Source: Minisyncoccota bacterium (lineage in GTDB: Bacteria; Patescibacteriota; Minisyncoccia; Minisyncoccales; Minisyncoccaceae). Taken from it: 5,627 nucleotides of DNA. The position numbers and the translations under genes were made by a program. The stretch lies in contig JAQVBN010000040.1 in assembly GCA_028690275.1 (NCBI GenBank), forward strand, positions 1 through 5,627. Reading direction: 5' to 3'. How positions within the stretch are numbered: the stretch's first letter is position 1; every line of letters begins with the position of its first letter. The notes below the pieces were generated by a model. That model was not told the origin of the DNA. It saw nothing but the letters and a program-made list of their open reading frames with translations, and did no database searches. This document shows positions 1 through 5,627 of this stretch, in pieces.

Positions 1-43
1 TGCTTGAATTGCGGTCGGTTGCTTTTGCTTTCATCGACACCAT
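1..43 (-). CDS. Possible first codons of the next backbone gene (partial)
   Basis: Reading leftwards on the minus strand, an ATG occurs at 43-41, two bases after the stop codon of the helix-turn-helix gene. The frame stays open to the window edge (MVSMKAKATDRNSS); a second in-frame ATG is at 34-32. The tight spacing fits an operon in which another element gene follows the small DNA-binding protein. Fourteen codons are too few to identify a family or to prove coding, so this is only a suggestion from position and the open frame. Confidence 0.3.
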   Translation of the reverse strand, partial: MVSMKAKATDRNSS

Positions 44-45
44 CC

Positions 46-402
46 TTAATAACGGGCATTTGCTCGCCGTTTACCATTTACAAAGTCTGTGGCATCACGG
101 GCTATTTCTTCTACGGTTTTCTTCCGTCCGTTTTCAATCCATGCGAGGAGTTCATCCTCGAAAAAGTACAGCTTCTTGCCATTCTTATAGCAAGGTATTA
201 ACCGTTTTCGTACGAGTGCGTACACGGTGGACTTAGCTTTGCCGATCAGTTTACACGCATCGTCAATCCCAATCGGCACTCGTTTTGGACTAACTGTTGG
301 CAAGTGCGTTTTTTCTACTAATTGCTTGATTTCTGCCACTTCGCCAATCAAATGTGCTACGGCGTTCGGCAAGTTGTTAAAGGAAATTTCATTTTTATCC
401 AT
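46..402 (-). CDS. Helix-turn-helix (excisionase/MerR-like) DNA-binding protein
   Basis: This 118-residue protein is probably a DNA-binding accessory factor of the mobile element, acting in excision or transcription control. Residues about 8-35 (NLPNAVAHLIGEVAEIKQLV) look like a short amphipathic helix that could dimerise. Residues about 43-90 form an excisionase-like winged helix-turn-helix of the HTH_17 type: IGIDDACKLIGKAKSTVYALV gives the two helices, and the wing follows with IPCYKNGKKLYFFEDELLAWI. The tail is basic (KRRANARY). The ATG at 402-400 is the first possible start, and its leader is A/T-rich without a Shine-Dalgarno sequence, normal in Bacteroidota. It is divergent from the Thoeris operon. 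Base composition (about 50% GC around 241-300) matches the integrase rather than the defence genes. The family assignment is firm; its role, excision or regulation, is inferred. Confidence 0.88.
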   Translation of the reverse strand: MDKNEISFNNLPNAVAHLIGEVAEIKQLVEKTHLPTVSPKRVPIGIDDACKLIGKAKSTVYALVRKRLIPCYKNGKKLYFFEDELLAWIENGRKKTVEEIARDATDFVNGKRRANARY

Positions 403-700
403 AATAATTGATTTTGATGATTACGGTGCAAATGAAATGAGTGATTTGACTGTGATTAATGACACTTATAAAAACACAAAGAAAAACACCGGAAGTAGTG
501 AAAATTCTGATTGTTTGTGATTTGTGTTGATGAAATTTGCGTAGAAATATTGATTGAGTTGGGGGGATGTTGTATCTTTGGAAATAGAATTTTTATTGCG
601 TAATGTTTGCTGGTTTGGAGGGCAAGTGCCGTAGTTTGAAATAACTGATAAAACACACACAGCCACATCACTAACAAGAATTTAGAAAAAACGACTATAA
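403..700. other. Divergent intergenic region between helix-turn-helix gene and Thoeris operon
   Basis: This 298-base stretch holds no convincing gene; the small frames crossing it on the minus strand have no recognisable domain and lie over the plus-strand promoter and leader. It contains the start-side leader of the minus-strand helix-turn-helix gene (403 to about 500, A/T-rich) and a plus-strand promoter with its -7 box at 573-580. About 115 bases of untranslated leader precede the first TIR gene. Within that leader, 600-680 is richer in G and C than the operon itself and includes a run of CA repeats (acacacacag, about 653-662). No terminator-grade hairpin, CRISPR repeat or RNA gene was seen. 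No strong promoter for the minus-strand gene could be picked out. Confidence 0.7.
550..580 (+). promoter_or_regulatory. Bacteroidota-type sigma-ABfr promoter for the Thoeris operon
   Basis: TATCTTTG at 573-580 matches the Bacteroidota -7 consensus TAnnTTTG exactly. A TTG at 550-552 lies 20 bases upstream, near the expected spacing for the weaker -33 element (TTTG/TTG). Transcription would start around 585-590 and read into the first TIR gene at 701. No other plus-strand match is seen in the gap. The match is by eye, with no mapped start site, and the -33 element is only a three-base match. Confidence 0.6.
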
Positions 701-1240
701 ATGATTTTTACAAAACAAGAATTTCGAACGATTGCATACAACAAGGCAAGAAGTAAGGGATATACTACCTTAAATGAAAGTAGGACTTTTTCAGAGAGTA
801 CATCAAAAACAAGTGTTTTCTTATCCCATTCTCATAATGATAGGGAGTTAATTGCCCAAGCAAAAACATTTTTTGAGAATTTGGGCATCTCAATTTATGT
901 AGATTGGGCAGATGAAACAATGCCCGAAAAAACAAGTGGAGTAACAGCACAAAAAATCAAAGGTCAAATTCGGAAAAATGACAAGTTTGTATTATTGGCA
1001 ACAGACAATGCGATTGCATCAAAATGGTGTAATTGGGAAGTTGGCATTGGCGATACTTATAAATTGACAAGTGATAAAATTTGCATTCTGCCTTTAGCAG
1101 ACAGCCGACTTACTTGGAAAGGTAATGAGTATCTGCAAATTTATCCAAGAATCGAAGAAAGTGAATACACAAAGGATTATTTCAAGATAATTTATCCAAA
1201 TGGTAGTAGTGTTTCGTTGAGAGAATGGTTAAATAAATAA
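701..1240 (+). CDS. thsB: TIR-domain protein, first Thoeris sensor (ThsB-like)
   Basis: This is a 179-residue cytoplasmic TIR protein, predicted to act as a phage sensor that converts NAD+ to a cyclic ADP-ribose signal for ThsA. The TIR fold runs from about residue 37 to 135. It starts with the strand and first-loop signature SVFLSHSHNDREL (38-50), continues with the second strand GISIYVDWAD (62-71), and has the conserved SKWCNWEVG segment, where E113 is the expected catalytic glutamate. About 36 residues precede the domain and about 40 follow it. The sequence resembles TIR_2-type domains more than the MTH538-like type of classical ThsB, so it differs in kind from the TIR protein at the other end of the operon. 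The ATG at 701 is the only methionine before the domain. The gene is first in the operon, and its stop is two bases before thsA. The TIR call is firm; the sensor role is inferred from position and family. Confidence 0.88.
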   Translation: MIFTKQEFRTIAYNKARSKGYTTLNESRTFSESTSKTSVFLSHSHNDRELIAQAKTFFENLGISIYVDWADETMPEKTSGVTAQKIKGQIRKNDKFVLLATDNAIASKWCNWEVGIGDTYKLTSDKICILPLADSRLTWKGNEYLQIYPRIEESEYTKDYFKIIYPNGSSVSLREWLNK

Positions 1241-1242
1241 TT

Positions 1243-2703
1243 ATGGAATTTACTGACCAACAAAAGAAATTCATAAACGATTTTGTCATAGAAATTAATA
1301 GTGGCGATGCAGCAATTTTTGCAGGTGCAGGGCTTTCAGCTTCATCAGGTTTTGTAAATTGGAAAGAATTATTAAGAGATATTGCTGAAGAATTACAATT
1401 AGATGTAGATAAAGAACACGATTTAATTTCATTAGCACAGTATCATTTTAATAAATTTCAAAGAGGGAAGATAAACGCCAAAATCAAAAATGGGTTTACA
1501 ACTCTAAACGACGGTAGTGAAAATCATAAAGTTTTGTCAAGAATTGGGATTGATACATTTTGGACAACAAATTATGACCAACTTATTGAAAAAACATTGG
1601 AGGCCGATGGCAAAACTGTTGAGCGTAAAATTAGAAATGAAGATTTCGCAAGCAACATTAAGAAAAAAGATGCTATTGTTTATAAAATGCACGGAGACAA
1701 AGATTCACCCGATGAAGCGGTTTTGACAAAAGATGACTATGAAACCTACAACGATAAAAAAGAATTTTTCTCTACAACATTACGTGGCGATTTGCTATCA
1801 AAAACCTTTTTGTTTATCGGTTTTAGTTTTGACGACCCGAATTTAGAATACATTTTAAGCAGAATAAAAGTTCTTCTAAAACATAATACACCAACACATT
1901 ACTGTTTTTTCAAGGAAGTTTTAGAATCTAATTTCAAAGACCCAAATAAAACAGACGAAAAGAATAAAGAAGATTACTTATATGCTAAAATAAAACAAGA
2001 ACTAAAAATTCAAGATTTAGTGCGTTATGGTATCCACGCTATAATAATAAATGAATACTCTGACATTACTGCAATCCTTTTAGAAATAGAAAAAAAGTTA
2101 AAGCGAAGAAATGTTTTTATTTCGGGTGCAGCTCACGACTATACACCTTTTACAGAAGAAACAGCAAAAGAACTTATTCATTCGTTGAGTTACAAAATCG
2201 CAGAAAAGGGGTATAAAATTATTTCGGGTTTTGGATTAGGTATAGGCAGTACGGTTATCAATGGAGCGTTAGATTTTAAACTAAACTCTAATTATAGAAA
2301 TTTGGACGATTTGCTCATTTTACGACCTTTCCCACAAATACAATCAGGGACTAAAAGTATTGCCGAAGTTTGGACTGAATATAGAAATGACATGATTTCA
2401 AAAGCGGGTATTGCTGTTTTTGTTTTCGGGAACAAACTGTCTGACGGAAAAATTATCAATTCAAACGGTATGGAAGAAGAATTTGAAATTTGTTTAAAGT
2501 ACAATGTAATTCCTATTCCGATAGGTGCAACAGGATATGTATCAAAATCATTATGGGAAAAAGTTACAGCTAATTTACAAACCTATTACCCAGATAACAC
2601 AGAACTACACAATGCTATAAAAGAACTTGGTAAAGAAAACCTAACAAAGGAAGAAATAATAAACAACACAATAAAAGCAATCAATATTTTACAAAAACAA
2701 TAA
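1243..2703 (+). CDS. thsA: ThsA, SIR2-SLOG NAD+-depleting effector of type I Thoeris
   Basis: This 486-residue protein, close to the length of Bacillus cereus ThsA (about 476), is the Thoeris effector: an NADase that destroys cellular NAD+ when it binds the cyclic ADP-ribose isomer made by ThsB. The N-terminal SIR2 domain (about 18-285) shows AIFAGAGLSASSGFVNW (24-40) for nucleotide binding, WTTNYDQLIEK with N110, YKMHGD with H150, and FLFIGFSFDDPNLEYILSR (189-207). N110 and H150 line up with the catalytic N112 and H152 of B. cereus ThsA. The C-terminal SLOG domain (about 289-485) shows VFISGAAHDY (291-300), IISGFGLGIGS (326-336) and GNKLSDGK. R381, K398 and E413 line up with the ligand-pocket R371, K388 and E403. 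These reference numbers are from memory of published structures. No membrane helices are seen, which fits the soluble type I form. It sits between two TIR genes with two-base gaps on both sides. No key residue appears lost. Confidence 0.96.
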   Translation: MEFTDQQKKFINDFVIEINSGDAAIFAGAGLSASSGFVNWKELLRDIAEELQLDVDKEHDLISLAQYHFNKFQRGKINAKIKNGFTTLNDGSENHKVLSRIGIDTFWTTNYDQLIEKTLEADGKTVERKIRNEDFASNIKKKDAIVYKMHGDKDSPDEAVLTKDDYETYNDKKEFFSTTLRGDLLSKTFLFIGFSFDDPNLEYILSRIKVLLKHNTPTHYCFFKEVLESNFKDPNKTDEKNKEDYLYAKIKQELKIQDLVRYGIHAIIINEYSDITAILLEIEKKLKRRNVFISGAAHDYTPFTEETAKELIHSLSYKIAEKGYKIISGFGLGIGSTVINGALDFKLNSNYRNLDDLLILRPFPQIQSGTKSIAEVWTEYRNDMISKAGIAVFVFGNKLSDGKIINSNGMEEEFEICLKYNVIPIPIGATGYVSKSLWEKVTANLQTYYPDNTELHNAIKELGKENLTKEEIINNTIKAINILQKQ

Positions 2704-2705
2704 TT

Positions 2706-3197
2706 ATGGCAAGAAAAGTATTTACAAGCTTCCATTATGTACCCGATAATTGGAGGGCATCCCAAATTAGAAATATGGGAAAAATTGAGGGTAATAGCAT
2801 TGCAACGACCAATAGTTGGGAAGAAGTAACAAGAGGCGGAGATAGAGCGATTGAAAAATGGATTGATCATAATATGTGTGGAAAATCTTGTGTTATTGTA
2901 TTCGTTGGAGAAAACACTGCAGGTAGGAAATGGATAAATTACGAGATTAAAAAGGCTTGGAATGAAGGTCGTGGAATTTTTGGAATACACATTCACAATT
3001 TAAAAGACAGCAACGGAAACCAAGCTAACAAAGGGAACAACCCTTTTGATGGTTTTTCTGTCAACGATAAATCCCTTTCTTCTATAGTAAAGTGTTACAA
3101 TCCGCCATATACTACAAGCACATATGTTTATGATCACATCAAAGAAAATCTTGAAGATTGGATTGAAGAAGCTATAAAAATAAGAAAAAACTATTAA
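2706..3197 (+). CDS. thsB: ThsB, MTH538/DUF1863-type TIR protein of Thoeris
   Basis: This 163-residue protein is a classical ThsB: a TIR-like enzyme that on phage infection makes the cyclic ADP-ribose isomer activating ThsA. It opens with ARKVFTSFHYVPDNWRASQIRN, cut here as VFTSFHY (5-11) and WRASQIRN (16-23), very like the start of B. cereus ThsB (RVFFSFHY, then VNVVRN). SWEEVTRGGDRAIEKWID (37-54), VIVFVGENTAGRKWINYEI (63-81) and GIFGIHIHNLKDSNGN (90-105) follow the family order, and NPFD (112-115) is also a family mark. E80 in WINYEI aligns with E85 of B. cereus ThsB, the glutamate needed for activity. It is shorter than that protein (about 190 residues) because the region after NPFD is reduced. 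It is the last gene of the operon, two bases after thsA, and its stop lies six bases from the end of the convergent membrane-protein gene. Recognition is confident. Confidence 0.94.
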   Translation: MARKVFTSFHYVPDNWRASQIRNMGKIEGNSIATTNSWEEVTRGGDRAIEKWIDHNMCGKSCVIVFVGENTAGRKWINYEIKKAWNEGRGIFGIHIHNLKDSNGNQANKGNNPFDGFSVNDKSLSSIVKCYNPPYTTSTYVYDHIKENLEDWIEEAIKIRKNY

Positions 3198-3203
3198 TGC
3201 CCC

Positions 3204-3875
3204 TCATTTCCCCCACTCCCACACCAATATTCTCCCCTTCTTAGGATCATCTTTTAAATGACTTTTGATACTGTCGGGTTCAATATCGTTTAGGTTGTGG
3301 GCAAAAACTTTTTTAAGGAACAGGGCGATGTCGTCTTGTTTGCTCACGCTTAGGTATTTCCAGATATTCCAGCCAAAATGGTACAAGTCCAAAGCGGATA
3401 AGTTTTTTACTTTGATGGGCTGAATGTCAATCAGCGGAACTTGGTCGGCATACAGCTCCACGTACCGACAAAGCAGTTCCATATCCGCATCCGAAACATA
3501 GGGCGCAAATTCCTTTCGAGTATATTGAACGACATAATCAAGCTTTACTCGCTTTTTATTCTCCATTTGTCGTTTTTGTTCGGCACGGATTTCTTCTAAA
3601 CTTTTCACAATAAGAGGTGGTGTTTCATATGTTTTAGTTAGAGCCTTTTTAGGGAAAAACTTCCTGAGCGTAGCCGTGAAAAGTCCGTCAATAAATATTG
3701 TAAGTATGGCATATACAATCACGCCAAACGCCGTGACTACCCAAAATACGGTGTTCGCCGTAAATTCATCTACACCTACGCCAATGACAACCAATCTTAC
3801 ACCCGCTCCGATAAGCACGCAAACTACCAAAACAGACAGGTAAACTACGACATGTTCAAAATAATTCGATTTCAT
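3204..3875 (-). CDS. Membrane protein of unknown function, integrase-linked
   Basis: This 223-residue protein has two predicted membrane helices near its start, about residues 8-33 (VVVYLSVLVVCVLIGAGV onward) and 43-66 (VFWVVTAFGVIVYAILTIFI), giving a hairpin that leaves the long C-terminal part probably in the cytoplasm. A basic, charged linker (about 92-111, with EEIRAEQKRQMENKKR) leads to a soluble helical region with the segments LSALDLYHFGWNIWKYL (159-175) and IKSHLKDDPKKGRI (203-216). No enzymatic motif is visible. Similar proteins seem to accompany integrases on Bacteroides elements, but I cannot name a family or function. The ATG at 3875-3873 is five bases after the integrase stop, so the two are probably co-transcribed. 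GC content (40-48% in sampled lines) agrees with the integrase. It converges with the Thoeris operon with no visible terminator between them. Confidence 0.82.
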   Translation of the reverse strand: MKSNYFEHVVVYLSVLVVCVLIGAGVRLVVIGVGVDEFTANTVFWVVTAFGVIVYAILTIFIDGLFTATLRKFFPKKALTKTYETPPLIVKSLEEIRAEQKRQMENKKRVKLDYVVQYTRKEFAPYVSDADMELLCRYVELYADQVPLIDIQPIKVKNLSALDLYHFGWNIWKYLSVSKQDDIALFLKKVFAHNLNDIEPDSIKSHLKDDPKKGRILVWEWGK

Positions 3876-3880
3876 AGGGT

Positions 3881-4984
3881 TTATTTTAAACTGATTTTAT
3901 TTGCAGACGCCCGTTTTTTTTCATTCACCAAATCGGCATAAATCTGTGTGGTTGAGACGTTTTTATGGGTCAGCATTTTACTTACGGTGTAAATATCCGT
4001 ACCCAGTGCTATTTGTAAGGTTGCGAAAGTGTGCCGGAAGCAATGATAGGTAATATGCTTAGTAATTCCTGCGCTTGCCACCCACTTTCTCAGCGGTTCA
4101 TAAATCATTGACCTACGCAATCCCTCAAAAACTTTTCCATCGTGTCGCTCGCCACAAAGCTCCAAAGCTTCGTCGCTAATCGGTAAAGTAGTTTCGGTTT
4201 CGGTCTTTTCAGTACGTATCCGCATACAATAACCACCCTCGGAAGCCGGAAGAATATCCCGCCAATGTAAGTTAAGAATATCGCTAATCCGTAATCCGGT
4301 AAGGCAGGAAAATAAGGATGCCGATTTGAGAACCGGAATATCGCAAGGCGTATTTGCCAGTTTTTTCAATTCATCCAGTGTGAGGTATTCCTTTTTCACA
4401 TCCGTAAGCTCAATGCTTTCTAAATAATCATTTAAGTTTTCACGAAACATTTTATCCTTATATGCAATTTTCAGCAATGCCCTAAAAGTAGAAAAATAGC
4501 CTGCTGCAGAATTTTGGGAAATCTTCATATTAGGGCGTTTCAGTTGTTTTGCATCCAATAAATAGTTCCGGAATTTATTACACAAATCCACATTTACCTC
4601 GCCAAAAGTGCATTTCCCTTTGACAAAATTACTGAAATGAAGATAGACTTTCATCCACTTTTGGTCTTTCTTTTGAGCAACTTCTTTAAAATAAGCCAGA
4701 AAATCGGCTTGCTTCTTACTTTTATCCAGAAAATCATACTCCTCATTAATAATCGATTGTGCTCTCAATCCTCGAATGACTTCTGCTTTCATCCACATAT
4801 CTTGATTGAATTCGCGTTCCGTTTCATTTTTTGGTTTTGCATAAATATAGATACCCAAGGATTCCCTACGAGTCATTCGCATAGAAAAAGGGTCTCGAAT
4901 GGGTGGATAAAAGTCCAAATAGAGACTCTCTTTACCATTTGCCACTGCTCGTTTTCTCAATGTAACTTTAGGAATTCGTGCCAT
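3881..4984 (-). CDS. Tyrosine recombinase (phage-type integrase)
   Basis: This 367-residue recombinase would cut and rejoin DNA at the element's attachment sites to integrate or excise it. The expected order is present: an N-terminal arm-binding region (about 1-85, with SLYLDFYPPIRDP and GIYIYAKP), a SAM-like core-binding domain (about 95-190), and the catalytic domain (about 198-365). All active-site residues are found: R232 in TGLRISDIL, K260 in TEKTETETTLP, H314 and R317 in HCFRHTFATLQ, H340 in LTHKNVSTTQ and the nucleophile Y349 in IYADLV. The first arginine is the usual one, unlike IntDOT of CTnDOT, where it is replaced. I chose the ATG at 4984-4982 (MARIPKV); a TTG two codons upstream is possible but less likely. 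The start overlaps the upstream helix-turn-helix gene by 17 bases, suggesting translational coupling. The gene appears intact. Confidence 0.95.
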   Translation of the reverse strand: MARIPKVTLRKRAVANGKESLYLDFYPPIRDPFSMRMTRRESLGIYIYAKPKNETEREFNQDMWMKAEVIRGLRAQSIINEEYDFLDKSKKQADFLAYFKEVAQKKDQKWMKVYLHFSNFVKGKCTFGEVNVDLCNKFRNYLLDAKQLKRPNMKISQNSAAGYFSTFRALLKIAYKDKMFRENLNDYLESIELTDVKKEYLTLDELKKLANTPCDIPVLKSASLFSCLTGLRISDILNLHWRDILPASEGGYCMRIRTEKTETETTLPISDEALELCGERHDGKVFEGLRRSMIYEPLRKWVASAGITKHITYHCFRHTFATLQIALGTDIYTVSKMLTHKNVSTTQIYADLVNEKKRASANKISLK

Positions 4985-5627
4985 AATCAATTAATTTTTC
5001 AAATAATTTATCTAATTCGGGTTTTGAAATCTTTATATATCTTCCCTCCTTTATTTTTGTTACTTTGTGATATTTAATGTAATGATAAAGCGCATCACGA
5101 GTTAGATTATATTTTTGCATTGCCTCTTTAACACTATAAAATTCAGATGTTTCGTATCCTTTTGCTGTATCAAAATGAGTTTTCGAGTAAAACACATTAC
5201 GTCCAATTTTTTTACGAGGAATATTGTTTTCAGAAACAAAAGAATAAATTGCAGCTTTTGTAAGATTGTACTTCTCCTGAATATCTTTTACACTATACCA
5301 GCTATCGATTTCATGTACGAGTTTATCAACCTTACTTTCAAAATAACGTTCTATATGCTTTTTACTAAAATGAGATTTTCCTCTTATCAATGTTTTAGGG
5401 ATGTTATTCTCTTTTGCAATTTTAAATATCCAAGAATCCGTAACGTTAAACTTGTCTTTTATTTCTGAAACCGTATATAAATCTGATATAGGTTTACTAT
5501 TATTTAAAGGACGAGCTTTATATGGTTCTGGGTTTTCAAATAATGCATCTATATCCTTACGACGAATAAAAGTTTTACCTTTAGTTTGAAATGCCAGCAA
5601 CAGGCCTTTATGTAAATAACGATAAAT
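4968..5627 (-). CDS. Tandem helix-turn-helix protein upstream of integrase (5' end missing)
   Basis: The visible 219 residues end at a TAA at 4970-4968; the frame is still open at the right edge (IYRYLHKGLL...), so the true start lies outside. A TTG at 5600-5598 could be mistaken for the start, but the codons before it complete a helix-turn-helix recognition helix and wing, so that start is unlikely. The protein is a string of excisionase-like HTH_17 units. One is partial, at about 5627-5535 (ending FIRRKDIDALFE). Three are complete: about 5477-5337 (YTVSEIKDKFNVTDSWIFKI start), 5297-5157 (YSVKDIQEKYNLTKAAIYSF start) and 5138-4998 (YSVKEAMQKYNLTRDALYHY start). Each has two helices followed by a wing with I/V-rich strands. 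It probably binds several adjacent sites, as a directionality factor or regulator of the overlapping integrase gene; this is inferred. It is more AT-rich (27-32% GC in sampled lines) than the integrase. Confidence 0.88.
   Translation of the reverse strand: MYRYLHKGLLLAFQTKGKTFIRRKDIDALFENPEPYKARPLNNSKPISDLYTVSEIKDKFNVTDSWIFKIAKENNIPKTLIRGKSHFSKKHIERYFESKVDKLVHEIDSWYSVKDIQEKYNLTKAAIYSFVSENNIPRKKIGRNVFYSKTHFDTAKGYETSEFYSVKEAMQKYNLTRDALYHYIKYHKVTKIKEGRYIKISKPELDKLFEKLIDYGTNS

Larger units (their letters stand above)
1..5627. mobile_element. Part of a Bacteroidota integrative element with Thoeris defence cargo
   Basis: Three backbone pieces enclose a defence operon: an excisionase-like helix-turn-helix gene on the left, and on the right a tyrosine recombinase with an upstream multi-helix-turn-helix gene and a downstream membrane-protein gene. 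The combination of recombinase, small DNA-binding proteins and an AT-rich cargo operon of different base composition is what integrative or mobilizable elements look like. Neither element end, attachment site, relaxase nor conjugation gene is inside the window, so the extent and class of the element cannot be given. The entry covers the whole window only because no boundary is visible. A chromosomal defence island next to an integrase is the alternative. Confidence 0.65.

Noticed and set aside
429..484. CAAATGAA (429-436) and CAAAGAAA (477-484) as reversed -7 boxes for the minus-strand helix-turn-helix gene
   Set aside because: Each lacks the TA of the TAnnTTTG consensus, and neither has a TTG-like -33 element at the right distance.
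46..520. Open frames on the plus strand across 4-236 and 227-520
   Set aside because: They lie opposite the helix-turn-helix gene, have no domain-like pattern, and are explained by the reverse-strand coding sequence.
631..648. Small hairpin AGTT-TGAAAT-AACT in the leader
   Set aside because: A stem of four pairs is expected by chance in AT-rich DNA and has no T-run after it.
456..677. Overlapping minus-strand frames of 66 and 73 codons in the intergenic region
   Set aside because: They are low-complexity, carry no recognisable domain, and lie over the plus-strand promoter and leader.
600..680. Possible integron attC-like recombination site ending in a GTTAG-type core
   Set aside because: The candidate core on the minus strand (GTTAGTG) does not fit GTTRRRY, and the outer ends do not pair into the expected long imperfect hairpin.
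4985..4990. TTG at 4990-4988 as the integrase start
   Set aside because: An ATG follows two codons later, and Bacteroidota genes rarely start with TTG; the difference is only two residues.
4637..5468. Plus-strand frames across 4637-5077 and 5115-5468
   Set aside because: Both lie opposite the well-supported integrase and tandem helix-turn-helix genes and have skewed F/I/S-rich composition typical of shadows.
1..5627. CRISPR arrays, tRNA or rRNA genes, insertion-sequence ends
   Set aside because: No regularly spaced direct repeats, no tRNA-like cloverleaf and no transposase or terminal inverted repeats were seen on reading both strands.

Overview
The window looks like the end of an integrative element from a Bacteroidota bacterium (Bacteroides/Flavobacterium-type), carrying an anti-phage defence operon as cargo. 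The phylum call rests on three things: a TAnnTTTG-type -7 box (TATCTTTG, 573-580), start codons without Shine-Dalgarno sequences and with A/T-rich leaders instead, and an excisionase-like helix-turn-helix protein plus integrase gene set of the kind seen on Bacteroidota mobile elements. Genus or species cannot be read from this sequence.

Layout. (1) At 1-402, minus strand, there are two backbone genes: a 118-residue helix-turn-helix protein and, after its stop, what may be the first codons of the next gene, cut by the window edge. (2) At 403-700 there is a divergent non-coding region with a good promoter for the plus-strand operon. (3) At 701-3197, plus strand, a three-gene operon encodes a type I Thoeris system in the order TIR protein (thsB-like) - thsA - TIR protein (thsB). 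Both internal junctions leave only two bases between stop and start. (4) At 3204-5627, minus strand, an integration module is read from right to left: a protein of tandem helix-turn-helix units whose start lies beyond the window, a tyrosine recombinase whose start overlaps that gene by 17 bases, and a two-helix membrane protein of unknown function 5 bases further on.

How it works. From work on Bacillus Thoeris, a ThsB TIR protein senses infection and converts NAD+ to a cyclic ADP-ribose isomer. This signal binds the C-terminal SLOG domain of ThsA and switches on its N-terminal SIR2 NADase, so NAD+ is depleted and phage propagation stops. ThsA and both TIR proteins here keep the expected catalytic residues, and ThsA keeps the charged residues of the signal pocket, so the system looks intact. 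The two TIR proteins belong to clearly different TIR subfamilies, which suggests two sensors feeding one effector. The operon is visibly more AT-rich (27-37% GC in sampled 60-base lines) than the neighbouring helix-turn-helix, integrase and membrane-protein genes (40-50%), and it ends only 6 bases from the end of the convergent backbone gene. It therefore looks like a neatly inserted cargo cassette. Thoeris itself is a described system; the less ordinary parts are the TIR-ThsA-TIR arrangement, the tandem helix-turn-helix protein and the uncharacterised membrane protein.
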